64,000 nt of DNA from Azospirillum rugosum (GTDB taxonomy: Bacteria; Pseudomonadota; Alphaproteobacteria; Azospirillales; Azospirillaceae), in the NCBI RefSeq assembly GCF_017876155.1, contig NZ_JAGINP010000023.1, positions 62,001 through 126,000 on the forward strand, written 5' to 3'. Position 1 is the stretch's first letter. Each line of letters opens with the position of its first letter. The notes under the pieces were generated by a model. That model searched no databases. It was not told where the DNA came from and saw only the letters and a program-made list of their open reading frames with translations. Of this stretch, positions 48,115 to 56,450 are shown piece by piece. The position numbers and the translations under genes were made by a program.

Positions 48115-48328
48115 GGCCTTCCCTGAACCGCCGGGAAAGCCCTTCCGTTCCGGTCCGAAGGACCGGCTGCGGTCGGAGAACGACTACCGCGTCAACCTGA
48201 AGGCGGAGCTGGAGATCCGGCATCTGCACGAGAAGATGGACTACCTGATCCAGCGGCAGTGGCAGCGCCTGACCGAGATCCAGCAGCTCCAGCTGGAGAT
48301 CATGCAGGAAAAGCGCCTGCGGAAGTGA
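48113..48328 (+). CDS. stand-alone DUF1003 C-terminal tail
   Basis: 71 residues. DRLRSENDYRVNLKAELEIR, then HLHEKMDYLIQRQWQRLTEI, matches the cytoplasmic tail that normally follows two membrane helices in DUF1003 proteins. Those helices are missing: the DNA upstream is the opposite strand of dedA. It is either a relic or a functional soluble fragment. Its ATG shares CATG with the dedA start, and ATG 48092 is a longer alternative inside dedA. No good ribosome site is seen. Confidence 0.55.
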   Translation: MAFPEPPGKPFRSGPKDRLRSENDYRVNLKAELEIRHLHEKMDYLIQRQWQRLTEIQQLQLEIMQEKRLRK

Positions 48329-48393
48329 TCGGAGGCATCGTTGTTTGATCGCCGTCAAGAGCCCGAAGGCCGTTCGGGTGTTTGCTGGGGGCC

Positions 48394-49059
48394 ATGACCG
48401 CTGACCTCTCCCTCGCCGCCCTTGTCCTGTTCGCCAGCCACGCCCTGCCCTCCTGGCCGGGGGTGCGGCCGGCGCTGATCGCCCGGATGGGGCGCGGCGG
48501 CTTCGTCGCCCTGCACTCGCTGGGCTCGACCCTGGCGCTGCTCCTGTTCATCTGGGCCTACCGCGAGGCGGCGGGCAGCGCGCTGCTGTTCACCCCCGCC
48601 GGCTGGGCGGCGCCGCTGGTCGTGGCGCTGATGCCGCTGGCCTTCCTGCTGATCGTCGCCCGCGTCACCAGCAAGGCCGGCCATCCGGAGGCGCCCAACA
48701 CGCCCGCGGGGATCTTCCGCATCACGCGCTACCCGGGCAGCCTGGGGCTGCTGCTGTGGGCGCTGCTGCATGTCCAAGCGACCGGCGACGGCCGGCGCGT
48801 GGTCCTGTTCGGCACCATGGCCGCCATCGCGCTGTTCGCCATGGTCAAGAACGACTGGGTCCTGCGCCGCAGCGAGGCCGGCCGCGCCTACCGGACTGAG
48901 ACCTCCGTCCTGCCCTTCGCCGCCATCCTGGCGGGCCGCCAGCGCCTCGCCCTTACAGAGATCGGCTGGGGGCGCCTGTTGGGAGGCCTCGCCGCCTATG
49001 CCGGCATGATCGCCGTCCATCCCCTGCTGTTCGGCATCGACCCGCTCTACTGGCTGTAG
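48394..49059 (+). CDS. NnrU family membrane protein
   Basis: 221 residues and about six helices. Family features are the opening LFASHALPSWPGVRPALIAR, VARVTSKAGHPEAPNTPAG, IFRITRYPGSLGLLLWALLH and VKNDWVLRRSEAGRAYRTET. NnrU was first tied to nitrite/nitric oxide reductase expression in denitrifiers and is related to isoprenylcysteine-methyltransferase-like membrane proteins. No nir/nor genes are visible here. ATG 48394 is chosen; a TTG at 48382 is in frame. Its end overlaps the convergent kinase gene by 13 bases. Confidence 0.88.
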   Translation: MTADLSLAALVLFASHALPSWPGVRPALIARMGRGGFVALHSLGSTLALLLFIWAYREAAGSALLFTPAGWAAPLVVALMPLAFLLIVARVTSKAGHPEAPNTPAGIFRITRYPGSLGLLLWALLHVQATGDGRRVVLFGTMAAIALFAMVKNDWVLRRSEAGRAYRTETSVLPFAAILAGRQRLALTEIGWGRLLGGLAAYAGMIAVHPLLFGIDPLYWL

Positions 49060-49529
49060 ACCGTCTCGACCCGGTCGAACTCGTCCGGGGCCGGCGGCAC
49101 CCAGTCGGCGCGCATCTTGGCGACCAGCCAGGGCGGCACCGCCGGGCCGCCGGCCGCCGCTCTATCCTCCAGGCGTTGCACCAGCACCGCGTCCGGCGCG
49201 TCGAACAGGACGCCGACGCGCTCCCACCCCTCCGGCACGCGGGACAGGACGCGGCGGCGCGCCTTGGCCGTGACGTTCGTCGCATCCGCCACCACGTCCA
49301 GCCCGTGGGTGAAGGCGTCGGTCAGGCGGCGCCGGTACTCCTTGTCGATCGCGCGGGAGAAGGCGCGCCACGCCGCGCGGTAGGAGACGCCCTCGGCCGC
49401 CGCGACCTCCGCCACCACGTCGTCGCGGCTGACGGCCACGGCCCGTCCGGCGCGCTCCGCCAGGAAGGCGTTGCGCCACGTCGTCTTGCCGCTGCCCGGC
49501 GGCCCCATCAGCACGTAGACGGTCGGCAA
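49047..49529 (-). CDS. P-loop kinase of the polynucleotide-kinase/zeta type
   Basis: 160 residues. Walker A MGPPGSGKTTWRNAF near the start, then SRDDVVAEVA, VVADATNVTAKARRRVL and a lid Arg segment (VLVQRLEDRAAAGG). This is the T4 Pnk/AAA_33 fold, which phosphorylates 5'-OH nucleic acid ends or small molecules; the DATN motif fits that group. No ligase or phosphatase domain is attached. It overlaps the NnrU gene end to end. Substrate is unknown. Confidence 0.82.
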   Translation of the reverse strand: MPTVYVLMGPPGSGKTTWRNAFLAERAGRAVAVSRDDVVAEVAAAEGVSYRAAWRAFSRAIDKEYRRRLTDAFTHGLDVVADATNVTAKARRRVLSRVPEGWERVGVLFDAPDAVLVQRLEDRAAAGGPAVPPWLVAKMRADWVPPAPDEFDRVETVYSQ

Positions 49530-49621
49530 GAGTACCCCCGCTGGCGGCCGGGACTCCGCTTGGCGCCGGCTGTTGAGCCATGGAAACCGCCAAGCAACAC
49601 CGCAAGGGAAGGCGCCATTCC

Positions 49622-50056
49622 ATGAGCATTCGAGACATCATGACCCGCGACGTCCAGATCGTCGGGCCGAACGAGTCCATCCGCAAGGCCGCCCAGCTGA
49701 TGGACCAGCTGAACGTCGGCGTCCTGCCGGTGTGCGACGGCGAAAAGCTGGTCGGCATGATCACCGACCGCGACATCACCGTGCGCGCCACCTCCGCCGG
49801 CATGGCGCCGGACCAGTGCAAGGTGTCCGAGGTGATGACCACGGAGCCGCGCTATTGCTACGAGGACGACCCGGTCAACGAGGTTTCCCGCCTGATGGGC
49901 GGCCAGCAGATCCGCCGCGTTCCCGTCGTCGATCGCGACAAGCGGCTGGTGGGAATCGTGTCGCTGGGCGATCTCGCCACCGACGCCAAGGACGAGCGCA
50001 CCGTCGAATCGGCGCTGGAGCAGATTTCGACCCCGTCCGAACCGGACCGCACCTGA
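49622..50056 (+). CDS. two-CBS-domain protein
   Basis: 144 residues: two CBS motifs (IRDIMTRDVQIVGPNESI...; VSEVMTTEPRYCYEDDPVNE...) forming one Bateman module, which binds adenine nucleotides. There is no effector domain, so it acts as a free sensor or regulator. ATG 49622 follows AAGGGAAGG, a better site than that of the ATG at 49580. The DUF2934 gene starts 17 bases downstream, a pairing often seen among stress-related genes of alphaproteobacteria. Confidence 0.88.
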   Translation: MSIRDIMTRDVQIVGPNESIRKAAQLMDQLNVGVLPVCDGEKLVGMITDRDITVRATSAGMAPDQCKVSEVMTTEPRYCYEDDPVNEVSRLMGGQQIRRVPVVDRDKRLVGIVSLGDLATDAKDERTVESALEQISTPSEPDRT

Positions 50057-50072
50057 GAGCGAGGAGACGGCC

Positions 50073-50390
50073 ATGGAGCACATCATCGGCAAGGACGACC
50101 CGCGCATCCGCACGCGGGCCTACGCCCTCTGGGAACAGGAAGGCCGCCCGGAGGGACGCCACATCGACCACTGGCAGCAAGCCACCCGCGAAATCGCCGA
50201 GGAGGACGCCGCACTGGGTCCCGACGCGGGCATCCAGGTCCCCGACAACGCCAGCGAACGCACGCTGCGCGAAGCCGCCGAGCATCTGCGCGGCGTCGAC
50301 GCGCATTCCCACGGCCATTCCCAGGGGCGCGCGTCGGCGAACGATCCGGCGGAGGAGACGGCGACCGGCTGGGCGGGGACGCGGACGTAA
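50073..50390 (+). CDS. DUF2934 domain protein
   Basis: 105 residues. The first ~35 (DPRIRTRAYALWEQEGRPEG, then RHIDHWQQA) are the DUF2934 domain, a short helix-hairpin found in rhizobial and related genomes, often with stress genes. The rest is polar. GAGGAGACGG is the ribosome site. It is probably expressed with the CBS protein. Function unknown. Confidence 0.85.
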   Translation: MEHIIGKDDPRIRTRAYALWEQEGRPEGRHIDHWQQATREIAEEDAALGPDAGIQVPDNASERTLREAAEHLRGVDAHSHGHSQGRASANDPAEETATGWAGTRT

Positions 50391-50404
50391 GTCCGGCGAT
50401 CGTG

Positions 50405-50519
50405 CCCCCTCCCTAACCCTCCCCCGCTGCGCGGGAGAGGGAACTGCCGCCGGCTCCGCAAATAGGCCCTCCCCTGCGCAGCGGGGGAGGGAGGGACCCG
50501 CGAAGCGGGAGGGAGGGGG
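50405..50519. repeat. GC-rich palindromic intergenic element
   Basis: Starts CCCCCTCCCTAACCCTCCCC and ends GGGAGGGAGGGGG, with an inner inverted segment GCGGGGGAGGGAGGG. It lies between convergent genes. Same family as the elements at 8967, 46022, 56199 and 61620. Confidence 0.8.
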
Positions 50520-50536
50520 CAATCCGTAGCGGGAGC

Positions 50537-51247
50537 TTACGCCTCCTCGACCGACACCGCCTCCGGGCCCTTGTCGCCCTGGCGGACGGTGATGCGGACG
50601 CGCTGGCCGTCGTTCAGGCCACGCAGACCGGAGCGCTCCAGCGCCTTCAGGTGGATGAAGACGTCCTGGCCGCCGTTGTCCTGGGCGATGAAGCCGAAGC
50701 CCTTGGTGGTGTTGAACCACTTCACGGTGCCGTCGACCTGGGACGTCGGACCGCCCGACGCCGGACGGCGCGAGCCGCCGCCGAAACCACCGCGATCGCC
50801 GCCCCGATCCGAAAAGCCGCGATCGCTGCCCCGATTTCCGCCCCGGTCCGCAAAACCGCGGTCACCCCGGTCGCGGAACCCGCGGTCGCCGCCCCGATCA
50901 CCGCCCCGATCACCAAAGGACGGGCGCGGACCCTGCGGGCGGTCGCCCTGCGGACGCGGGGGGCGGGAGGGGGCGGCGGTGGAGGTGTCCACCGAATGCA
51001 GGACGCTGACCTGGTTGCCCTTGCGGCCTTCCACCACGTCCACCACGACGGTGGCGCCGTCCGGCAGGGCGTCGAAGCCGGCGGTGCCGACGATGGCGGC
51101 GGGGATGAGGGCGTCGGGGGAGCCGTCCTCGAACTTGACGAAGCCGAATCCGCGGTTCGGATCGTACCACTTCACGGTGGCCTGGACCTGGGTGCCGAGG
51201 ACGACGGGCTGGCGGTACACGTGCTGGCGCGGCGGTTGACGGTGCAT
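50537..51247 (-). CDS. double cold-shock-domain protein with RG-rich linker
   Basis: 236 residues from ATG 51247. The first cold-shock domain (about 18-88: VKWYDPNRGFGFVKFEDGSP) has a normal RNP1 but a weak RNP2 (ALIPAAIV). The second (about 170-236) has both, KGFGFIA and VFIHLKAL. Between them lies a ~65-residue linker of DRGG/DRGF repeats, like eukaryotic RGG boxes. It should bind single-stranded RNA or DNA as a chaperone, and the linker may add affinity or drive condensates. Single-gene transcript; a GC-rich repeat follows. Confidence 0.88.
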   Translation of the reverse strand: MHRQPPRQHVYRQPVVLGTQVQATVKWYDPNRGFGFVKFEDGSPDALIPAAIVGTAGFDALPDGATVVVDVVEGRKGNQVSVLHSVDTSTAAPSRPPRPQGDRPQGPRPSFGDRGGDRGGDRGFRDRGDRGFADRGGNRGSDRGFSDRGGDRGGFGGGSRRPASGGPTSQVDGTVKWFNTTKGFGFIAQDNGGQDVFIHLKALERSGLRGLNDGQRVRITVRQGDKGPEAVSVEEA

Positions 51248-51389
51248 GAGACCCACTGAACTCCAAGAGGCGACGCTGACGCCGGCACGCGATCCGGCGC
51301 TCCGCAAAAGACATCGCCTGTCCCGCGCGGAATCACAAGACCGCAGGCGGGCCGAAACGCCCGCCCGCGGCCGGTATTCCCAATTTGCT

Positions 51390-51608
51390 TCAGCGGGCCA
51401 GCCGGTCCGGCGCCGGCGGCGGCTCCTCCGGCGGGACGGGGATGGCGTCCGGCGGGTCGCCCATCGGCGGCCGCGACGGGTCATCAGGAACGTCCGGAGG
51501 CTGGACGGGCGGCGGAACCGGCATGTCCGGCGTGGGCGGAGCCGGCGGGTGGGGACCGAGTCGGACCGCCCCCTCCACCAGCAGCTTGCCCATCAGCGGC
51601 GCCATCAT
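51390..51608 (-). CDS. small proline-rich protein
   Basis: 72 residues. MMAPLMGKLLVEGAVRLGPH leads into Pro-rich repeats (PVPPPVQPPDVPDDPSRPPM). Its ATG overlaps the stop of the upstream secreted-protein gene (TGATG), which suggests coupled translation. No family known. The short hydrophobic start could be an anchor. Medium doubt, since proline-rich frames arise readily in GC-rich DNA. Confidence 0.45.
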   Translation of the reverse strand: MMAPLMGKLLVEGAVRLGPHPPAPPTPDMPVPPPVQPPDVPDDPSRPPMGDPPDAIPVPPEEPPPAPDRLAR

Positions 51609-52204
51609 CAGCCGCCCCCGCCCGTGCCGCCGGGCGTGGTCTGCGTCAGCCGCTTGGCCTGGGTCAGGCTTTCCATGCACTGCGCCTCGTCGCCGCGCTT
51701 GGCGGCGGAGCGCGCGGCGGTCACCAGGGAGTCCAGCTGGGCGTTCTGTGCCGCCTGGCCCATGGCGCCGCTCGACCCACTGCCGCCGCCCGGCCCGGCG
51801 TCGGGCCGCAGGGCGGGTGCCGTCGGCATGTTGCCGGTGCCGGCGCGCGGCGGCTCGATCACAGCGGTGTCCCCGACGGCGGGTGGCGCCACCACCCCGC
51901 CGGACTGGGCCAGCTTCTCCGAACTGGCGGTGCCGGAGCCCCCGCCGTCGCTGGCGCTCGGCGATCCGGCGGTCGAGCCGGCCGTCGAGCCGGAGGTGCC
52001 CGGCGCGGCCGGGGCCGCGGTCGGTGGCGGCGTGGTGGACAGGCTGTGGTCGGCGGCGAAGCGTTCCACCTGGTCGGCGCAGGACTGGGCCGAGGCGGCC
52101 CCGGCGCCACCCAGCGTCAGCCCCGCGGCGGCGAGCACCCCCAGAAGGGCGCGCCGCGGCGCAGTCCTCGTCAGGCCCGTCCTCATCAGGCGTTTCCCGA
52201 TCAT
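51608..52204 (-). CDS. secreted hypothetical protein with low-complexity middle
   Basis: 198 residues. Signal peptide (RALLGVLAAAGLTLGGAGA, then ASAQS). A Ser/Gly/Pro-rich stretch follows (GTSGSTAGSTAGSPSASDGG). The only ordered-looking parts are CADQVERFAADHSL near the start and QLDSLVTAARSAAKRGDEAQ, then CMESLTQAKRL, near the end; two Cys could form a disulfide. Periplasmic. Function unknown. It overlaps the small proline-rich gene. Divergent from cstA. Confidence 0.7.
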   Translation of the reverse strand: MIGKRLMRTGLTRTAPRRALLGVLAAAGLTLGGAGAASAQSCADQVERFAADHSLSTTPPPTAAPAAPGTSGSTAGSTAGSPSASDGGGSGTASSEKLAQSGGVVAPPAVGDTAVIEPPRAGTGNMPTAPALRPDAGPGGGSGSSGAMGQAAQNAQLDSLVTAARSAAKRGDEAQCMESLTQAKRLTQTTPGGTGGGG

Positions 52205-52397
52205 GGCGCGATTTCTCCATCAGCGGTTCACCCAACTCAACCGTGGCGAAGCCCCTGGGGTTCCCGACAACCGCGGATCGGGCCTTCGCCCGGCCTGTCG
52301 AACGTTTTTCGCGTGTTCGGCCTTGCGGCGGGTGCCATTCCGGCCCGCTGCCCTGTTGAAGGTCCGTTACGGGGTCGTTCGGGAGGGAAAGACCGCC

Positions 52398-54494
52398 ATG
52401 CAAGCCGCTGGAAGCAAGGCCTGGACCGCGACCAAATGGGCGCTGGTGACGCTGGCGCTGGTGGGCACCACCGGCTTCATGGCCCTGAACCGGGGGGAGA
52501 CGATCAACGCCGTCTGGCTCGTCGTCGCCTCGGTCTGCGTGTTCCTGATCGCCTACCGCTTCTACAGCCTGTACATCGCGCGGTCCGTGCTGCGGCTGGA
52601 GGCCGACCGGGTGACGCCCGCCGTGCGCTACAACGACGGGCTCGACTACGTCCCCACCGACAAGTACGTGCTGTTCGGCCACCATTTCGCGGCCATCGCC
52701 GGGGCCGGGCCGCTGGTCGGGCCGGTGCTGGCGGCGCAGATGGGCTGGCTGCCCGGCACCATCTGGATCCTGGTGGGCGTGGTGCTGGCCGGGGCCGTGC
52801 AGGACTTCGTGGTGCTGTTCGCCTCCACCCGGCGCGACGGCCGCTCGCTGGGCGACATCGCGCGGATGGAGATGGGGCCGGTGGCCGGCGTGATCGCCAT
52901 GATCGGCGTGCTGCTGATCATGGTCATCCTGGTGGCCGTGCTGGCGCTGGTGGTGGTCAAGGCGCTGGTCGGCAGCCCATGGGGCACCTTCACCGTCTTC
53001 GCGACCATCCCCATCGCCATGTTCATGGGCGTCTACAGCCGCTTCATCCGGCCGGGCCGCATCGGGGAGATGTCGGTGATCGGCTTCGTCCTGCTGATGG
53101 GCAGCATCGTCTTCGGCCAGACGGTGAGCGAGAGCCCGACGCTCGCCCCGCTCTTCACCTATTCCGGCACGGCGCTGGCGCTGATCATCATCGCCTACGG
53201 CTTCTGCGCGTCGGTGCTGCCGGTGTGGTTCCTGCTGGCCCCGCGCGACTACCTGTCCACCTTCCTGAAGATCGGGGCCATCGCCGGTCTGGCCATCGGC
53301 ATCCTGTTCGTCTGGCCGGAGCTGAAGATGCCCGCCGTGACGCCCTACATCGACGGCACCGGCCCGGTCTTCTCCGGTGCCTTGTTCCCCTTCCTGTTCA
53401 TCACCATCGCCTGCGGCGCGGTGTCGGGCTTCCACGCGCTGATCTCGTCGGGCACCACGCCGAAGATGCTGGAGAACGAGACGCAGGCCCGCTTCATCGG
53501 CTATGGCGGGATGCTGACGGAGGCCTTCGTCGCCATCATGGCGCTGATCGCCGCCTGCATCCTGGATCCCGGCGTCTATTTCGCCATGAACAGCCCGCCG
53601 GCCCTGATCGGGACCGACAGCGTGCAGGCGGCCCAGACCATCACCGGCTGGGGCTTCGCCATCACGCCGGACGCGCTGGACCAGATCGCCCGCGACGTGG
53701 GCGAGCACACGATCCTGTCCCGCGCGGGCGGCGCCCCGACGCTGGCCGTGGGCATGGCGCACATCCTGTCGAGCGCCGTCGGCGGGCAGGCACTGATGGC
53801 CTTCTGGTACCATTTCGCCATCCTGTTCGAGGCGCTGTTCATCCTGACCACGGTGGACGCCGGCACGCGCGTGCTGCGCTTCATGATCCAGGACCTTTTG
53901 GGCACCGCCGTCCCCTTCATGCGGCAGACCCACAGCTGGGGCGCCAACCTGATCGCGACGTCGCTGGCGGTGGCCGCCTGGGGCTATTTCCTCTACCAGG
54001 GCGTGGTCGATCCGCTGGGCGGCATCAACACGCTGTGGCCGCTGTTCGGCATCGCCAACCAGATGCTGGCGGCCATCGCGCTGATCGTCGTCACCGTGGT
54101 GCTGTTCAAGATGAAGCGGCAGGCCGGCGCCTGGGTGACCATCCTGCCGACCGTCTGGCTGCTGGTCTGCACCCTGACCGCCGGCTGGCAGAAGCTGTTC
54201 CACCCCGACCCGAAGATCGGCTTCCTGTCGCACGCCGACCGCTTCTCCGCCGCCATGGCGGAGGGCAAGCTGCTCGCCCCCGCCAAGACGGCGGAGGAGA
54301 TGGGGCGCGTCCTGGTCAACGACTACGTGGACGCGGCGCTGACCGGCCTGTTCATGGCGGTGGTGATCGCGATGGTCGTCTTCGGCCTGATCTGGATCCG
54401 CCGCGCCATGGCGGAGCCCCACGCCACCGCGCAGGAGGTCACCGGCCCGGCCGGTGCCGCCACCGCCCGACCGAGGGGGATGAGCCATGCATGA
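52398..54494 (+). CDS. cstA: carbon starvation protein A, pyruvate/peptide transporter
   Basis: 698 residues and about 16-18 membrane helices. RYNDGLDYVPTDKYVLFGHH, then FAAIAGAGPLVGPVLAAQMG, and GAVQDFVVLFASTRRDGRSL are diagnostic of CstA/BtsT. It imports pyruvate, and peptides have also been proposed. ATG 52398 has GGGAGGGAAAG upstream. The YbdD/YjiX gene overlaps its end by eight bases, the standard partner. The histidine kinases that control such genes in other bacteria are not adjacent. Confidence 0.96.
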   Translation: MQAAGSKAWTATKWALVTLALVGTTGFMALNRGETINAVWLVVASVCVFLIAYRFYSLYIARSVLRLEADRVTPAVRYNDGLDYVPTDKYVLFGHHFAAIAGAGPLVGPVLAAQMGWLPGTIWILVGVVLAGAVQDFVVLFASTRRDGRSLGDIARMEMGPVAGVIAMIGVLLIMVILVAVLALVVVKALVGSPWGTFTVFATIPIAMFMGVYSRFIRPGRIGEMSVIGFVLLMGSIVFGQTVSESPTLAPLFTYSGTALALIIIAYGFCASVLPVWFLLAPRDYLSTFLKIGAIAGLAIGILFVWPELKMPAVTPYIDGTGPVFSGALFPFLFITIACGAVSGFHALISSGTTPKMLENETQARFIGYGGMLTEAFVAIMALIAACILDPGVYFAMNSPPALIGTDSVQAAQTITGWGFAITPDALDQIARDVGEHTILSRAGGAPTLAVGMAHILSSAVGGQALMAFWYHFAILFEALFILTTVDAGTRVLRFMIQDLLGTAVPFMRQTHSWGANLIATSLAVAAWGYFLYQGVVDPLGGINTLWPLFGIANQMLAAIALIVVTVVLFKMKRQAGAWVTILPTVWLLVCTLTAGWQKLFHPDPKIGFLSHADRFSAAMAEGKLLAPAKTAEEMGRVLVNDYVDAALTGLFMAVVIAMVVFGLIWIRRAMAEPHATAQEVTGPAGAATARPRGMSHA

Positions 54495-54681
54495 AGCCAT
54501 GGATCTCTGGCTCGCCATGCGGCGGACGGCGCGGCTGATGGTCGGGATCCCCGACTACGACACCTACGTCGCCCACCGGCGCGAGACCCACCCGGACGAG
54601 CCCGTCATGACCTACGAGGAGTTCTTCCGTTACTGCCAGGACCGCCGCTACGACCCGCGCAACGCGCGCGGCTGTTGCTGA
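54487..54681 (+). CDS. YbdD/YjiX family protein, CstA partner
   Basis: 64 residues. LMVGIPDYDTYVAHRRETHP, then FFRYCQDRRYDPRNARGCC, is the whole YbdD/YjiX family. The protein is required with CstA/BtsT for pyruvate uptake in enterobacteria. It overlaps cstA by eight bases, so it is translated with it. Confidence 0.93.
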   Translation: MHEAMDLWLAMRRTARLMVGIPDYDTYVAHRRETHPDEPVMTYEEFFRYCQDRRYDPRNARGCC

Positions 54682-54709
54682 GGAGACATTGCAAAGGAGT
54701 GCTTGCTTG

Positions 54710-55471
54710 ATGGACGAACCCCGCGAGGGCAACGCCGACGTCAGCCCCGAGGCGGAGGCCTTCTACACGGAAAGCCTGAAGCTGCTGAAGGACTCGAGCG
54801 TCCCCTTCCTGCTGGGCGGCACCTACGCGGTCAGCGCCTACACGGGCATCACCCGGCCGACCAAGGACATCGACGTCTTCTGCCGGGGCGGCGACTTCCC
54901 GCGCATCCTGGCCTATTTCCAGGACCGCGGCTTCACCACGGAGATCGAGGACGAGCGCTGGATCGGCAAGGTCAAGCACGGGGAGCTGTTCTTCGACGTG
55001 ATCTTCAACTCCGCCGCCGCCATCAACCCGGTCACCGACCGCTGGTTCGAGGAGGACCACCGCGCCATCATCTGCGGCGCCGACGTGCAGCTGATCCCGC
55101 CGACGGAAATGGTCTTCTCCAAGTCCTTCGTGCAGATGCGGCACAAGTACGACGGCCCCGACGTCGTGCACATGATCCTGAAGCAGCACGAGCGCATCGA
55201 CTGGAAGCGCCTGCTCGGCCACATGGAGCAGTATTGGGAGGTGCTGCTGATGCACGTCCTGAACTTCCGCTTCATCTACCCGACGGAGCGCGACCACATC
55301 CCCGCCTGGCTGTTGCAGGAGCTGCTGGACCGCCTGAACGAACGCGCCAAGCTGCCCGTGCCGCAGACCCGCATCTGCCGCGGCCGCCTGTATTCGCGCG
55401 AGGATTACCTGATCGACGTCACCGAATGGGGGTTCGCCGACGTCGTCGGCGAGGAATCGAAACATGGCTGA
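54710..55471 (+). CDS. nucleotidyltransferase-fold protein
   Basis: 253 residues. FLLGGTYAVSAYTGITRPTK, then DIDVFC, is the GG...DxD core of the Pol-beta-type nucleotidyltransferases, close to the AbiEii/MNT branch; the third acid is probably Asp in LFFDVIF. Start ATG 54710 (AAGGAG upstream); TTG 54707 is equally well spaced. It overlaps the following phosphoesterase gene by eight bases. One enzyme may add and the other remove a nucleotide on a common target. No antitoxin-like gene is present, so a toxin-antitoxin unit is unlikely. Confidence 0.8.
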   Translation: MDEPREGNADVSPEAEAFYTESLKLLKDSSVPFLLGGTYAVSAYTGITRPTKDIDVFCRGGDFPRILAYFQDRGFTTEIEDERWIGKVKHGELFFDVIFNSAAAINPVTDRWFEEDHRAIICGADVQLIPPTEMVFSKSFVQMRHKYDGPDVVHMILKQHERIDWKRLLGHMEQYWEVLLMHVLNFRFIYPTERDHIPAWLLQELLDRLNERAKLPVPQTRICRGRLYSREDYLIDVTEWGFADVVGEESKHG

Positions 55472-56180
55472 TGGAACCCTGAAGATCGCCGCCATCGGCG
55501 ACATCCACGTGGGCGAAACCTCCGTCCACCCTTACCGGGAGCTGTTCCGCGAGATCGCCGACCGGGCGGACGTGCTGGTGCTCGCCGGCGACCTGACCAA
55601 CCACGGCAAGCCGCGCGAGGCGGAGGTGCTGGCCGAGGATCTGCGCGGCATCGGCATCCCCATCGTCGCGGTGCTGGGCAACCACGACTATGAATGCGGC
55701 CATGTGGAGGAGCTTCAGCACGTGCTGGAGCAGGCCGGCGTCCACTTCCTGGACGGCAACCCGCAGGAGATCCGCGGCGTCGGCTTCGCCGGGGTGAAGG
55801 GCTTCGGCGGCGGCTTCGAGAACCGCATGCTGGACGCCTTCGGCGAGCCGACCATCAAGCAGTTCGTGCACGAGGCGGTGAACGAGGCCATGCGTCTGGA
55901 AAGCGCGCTCCGCCAGTTAGAGACGGAGCGGACGATGGTCGTCCTGCACTACGCCCCCATCGCCGAAACGGTGCGGGGCGAGCCGCCGGAGATCTTCCCC
56001 TTCCTGGGCTCCTCCCGGCTGGCCGAGACCATCGACCGCTTCCACGTGCAGGCGGTGGTGCACGGCCACGCCCACCACGGCAGCTACGCCGGCAAGACCA
56101 TGCGCGGCACCCCGGTCTACAACGTCGCCCAGACCATCGAGAAGGAGTCTGGCCGGCCCTACGCGCTGATCGAGGTGTGA
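55464..56180 (+). CDS. metallophosphoesterase (calcineurin-like)
   Basis: 238 residues with the complete metal-site series: GDIHVG, GDLTNHG, GNHDYE, VLHYAP and HGHAHHG. Such enzymes use two metal ions to cleave phosphoesters of nucleotides, proteins or lipids. Its ATG lies inside the end of the nucleotidyltransferase gene (8-base overlap), so the two are translationally coupled and very likely act together. The natural substrate is unknown. Confidence 0.9.
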   Translation: MADGTLKIAAIGDIHVGETSVHPYRELFREIADRADVLVLAGDLTNHGKPREAEVLAEDLRGIGIPIVAVLGNHDYECGHVEELQHVLEQAGVHFLDGNPQEIRGVGFAGVKGFGGGFENRMLDAFGEPTIKQFVHEAVNEAMRLESALRQLETERTMVVLHYAPIAETVRGEPPEIFPFLGSSRLAETIDRFHVQAVVHGHAHHGSYAGKTMRGTPVYNVAQTIEKESGRPYALIEV

Positions 56181-56198
56181 GGGGAGAAGCGCCGGGCG

Positions 56199-56311
56199 TT
56201 GGGCCCCCCTCCCGACCTCCCCCCATCTTCGACGGGGGGAGGAGTTGAGCGCGATCCCGGCGGAGTTCCCTCCCCCGTCGAAGATGGGGGAGGGTTAGGG
56301 TGGGGGCCCAA
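56199..56311. repeat. GC-rich palindromic intergenic element
   Basis: Outer ends TTGGGCCCCC and GGGGGCCCAA are inverted, and inner CATCTTCGACGGGGG matches CCCCCGTCGAAGATG in reverse. It fills most of the space between the phosphoesterase and the EamA gene. Same family as the elements at 8967, 46022, 50405 and 61620, with a distinct loop. Confidence 0.8.
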
Positions 56312-56450
56312 TGCGACCGCTCCCCACGCTCCACGCTCCACACCCCCCTCCCCACACCCCCGCCATGCGAGTTTCACGCTGGCCTTTGCGCGAATCGCCA
56401 TCGTAGGGTGCGGCCACCATGCCGCACCTCCCCTCTTCCATCCCCCCGTC

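Noticed and set aside
49047..49529. Zeta-toxin call for the P-loop kinase
   Set aside because: No epsilon antitoxin is adjacent; the DATN and lid motifs fit the polynucleotide-kinase-like group better.
54710..56180. Toxin-antitoxin (AbiE-like) reading of the nucleotidyltransferase gene
   Set aside because: The partner is a metallophosphoesterase, not a small DNA-binding antitoxin, and the gene order differs from AbiEi-AbiEii.
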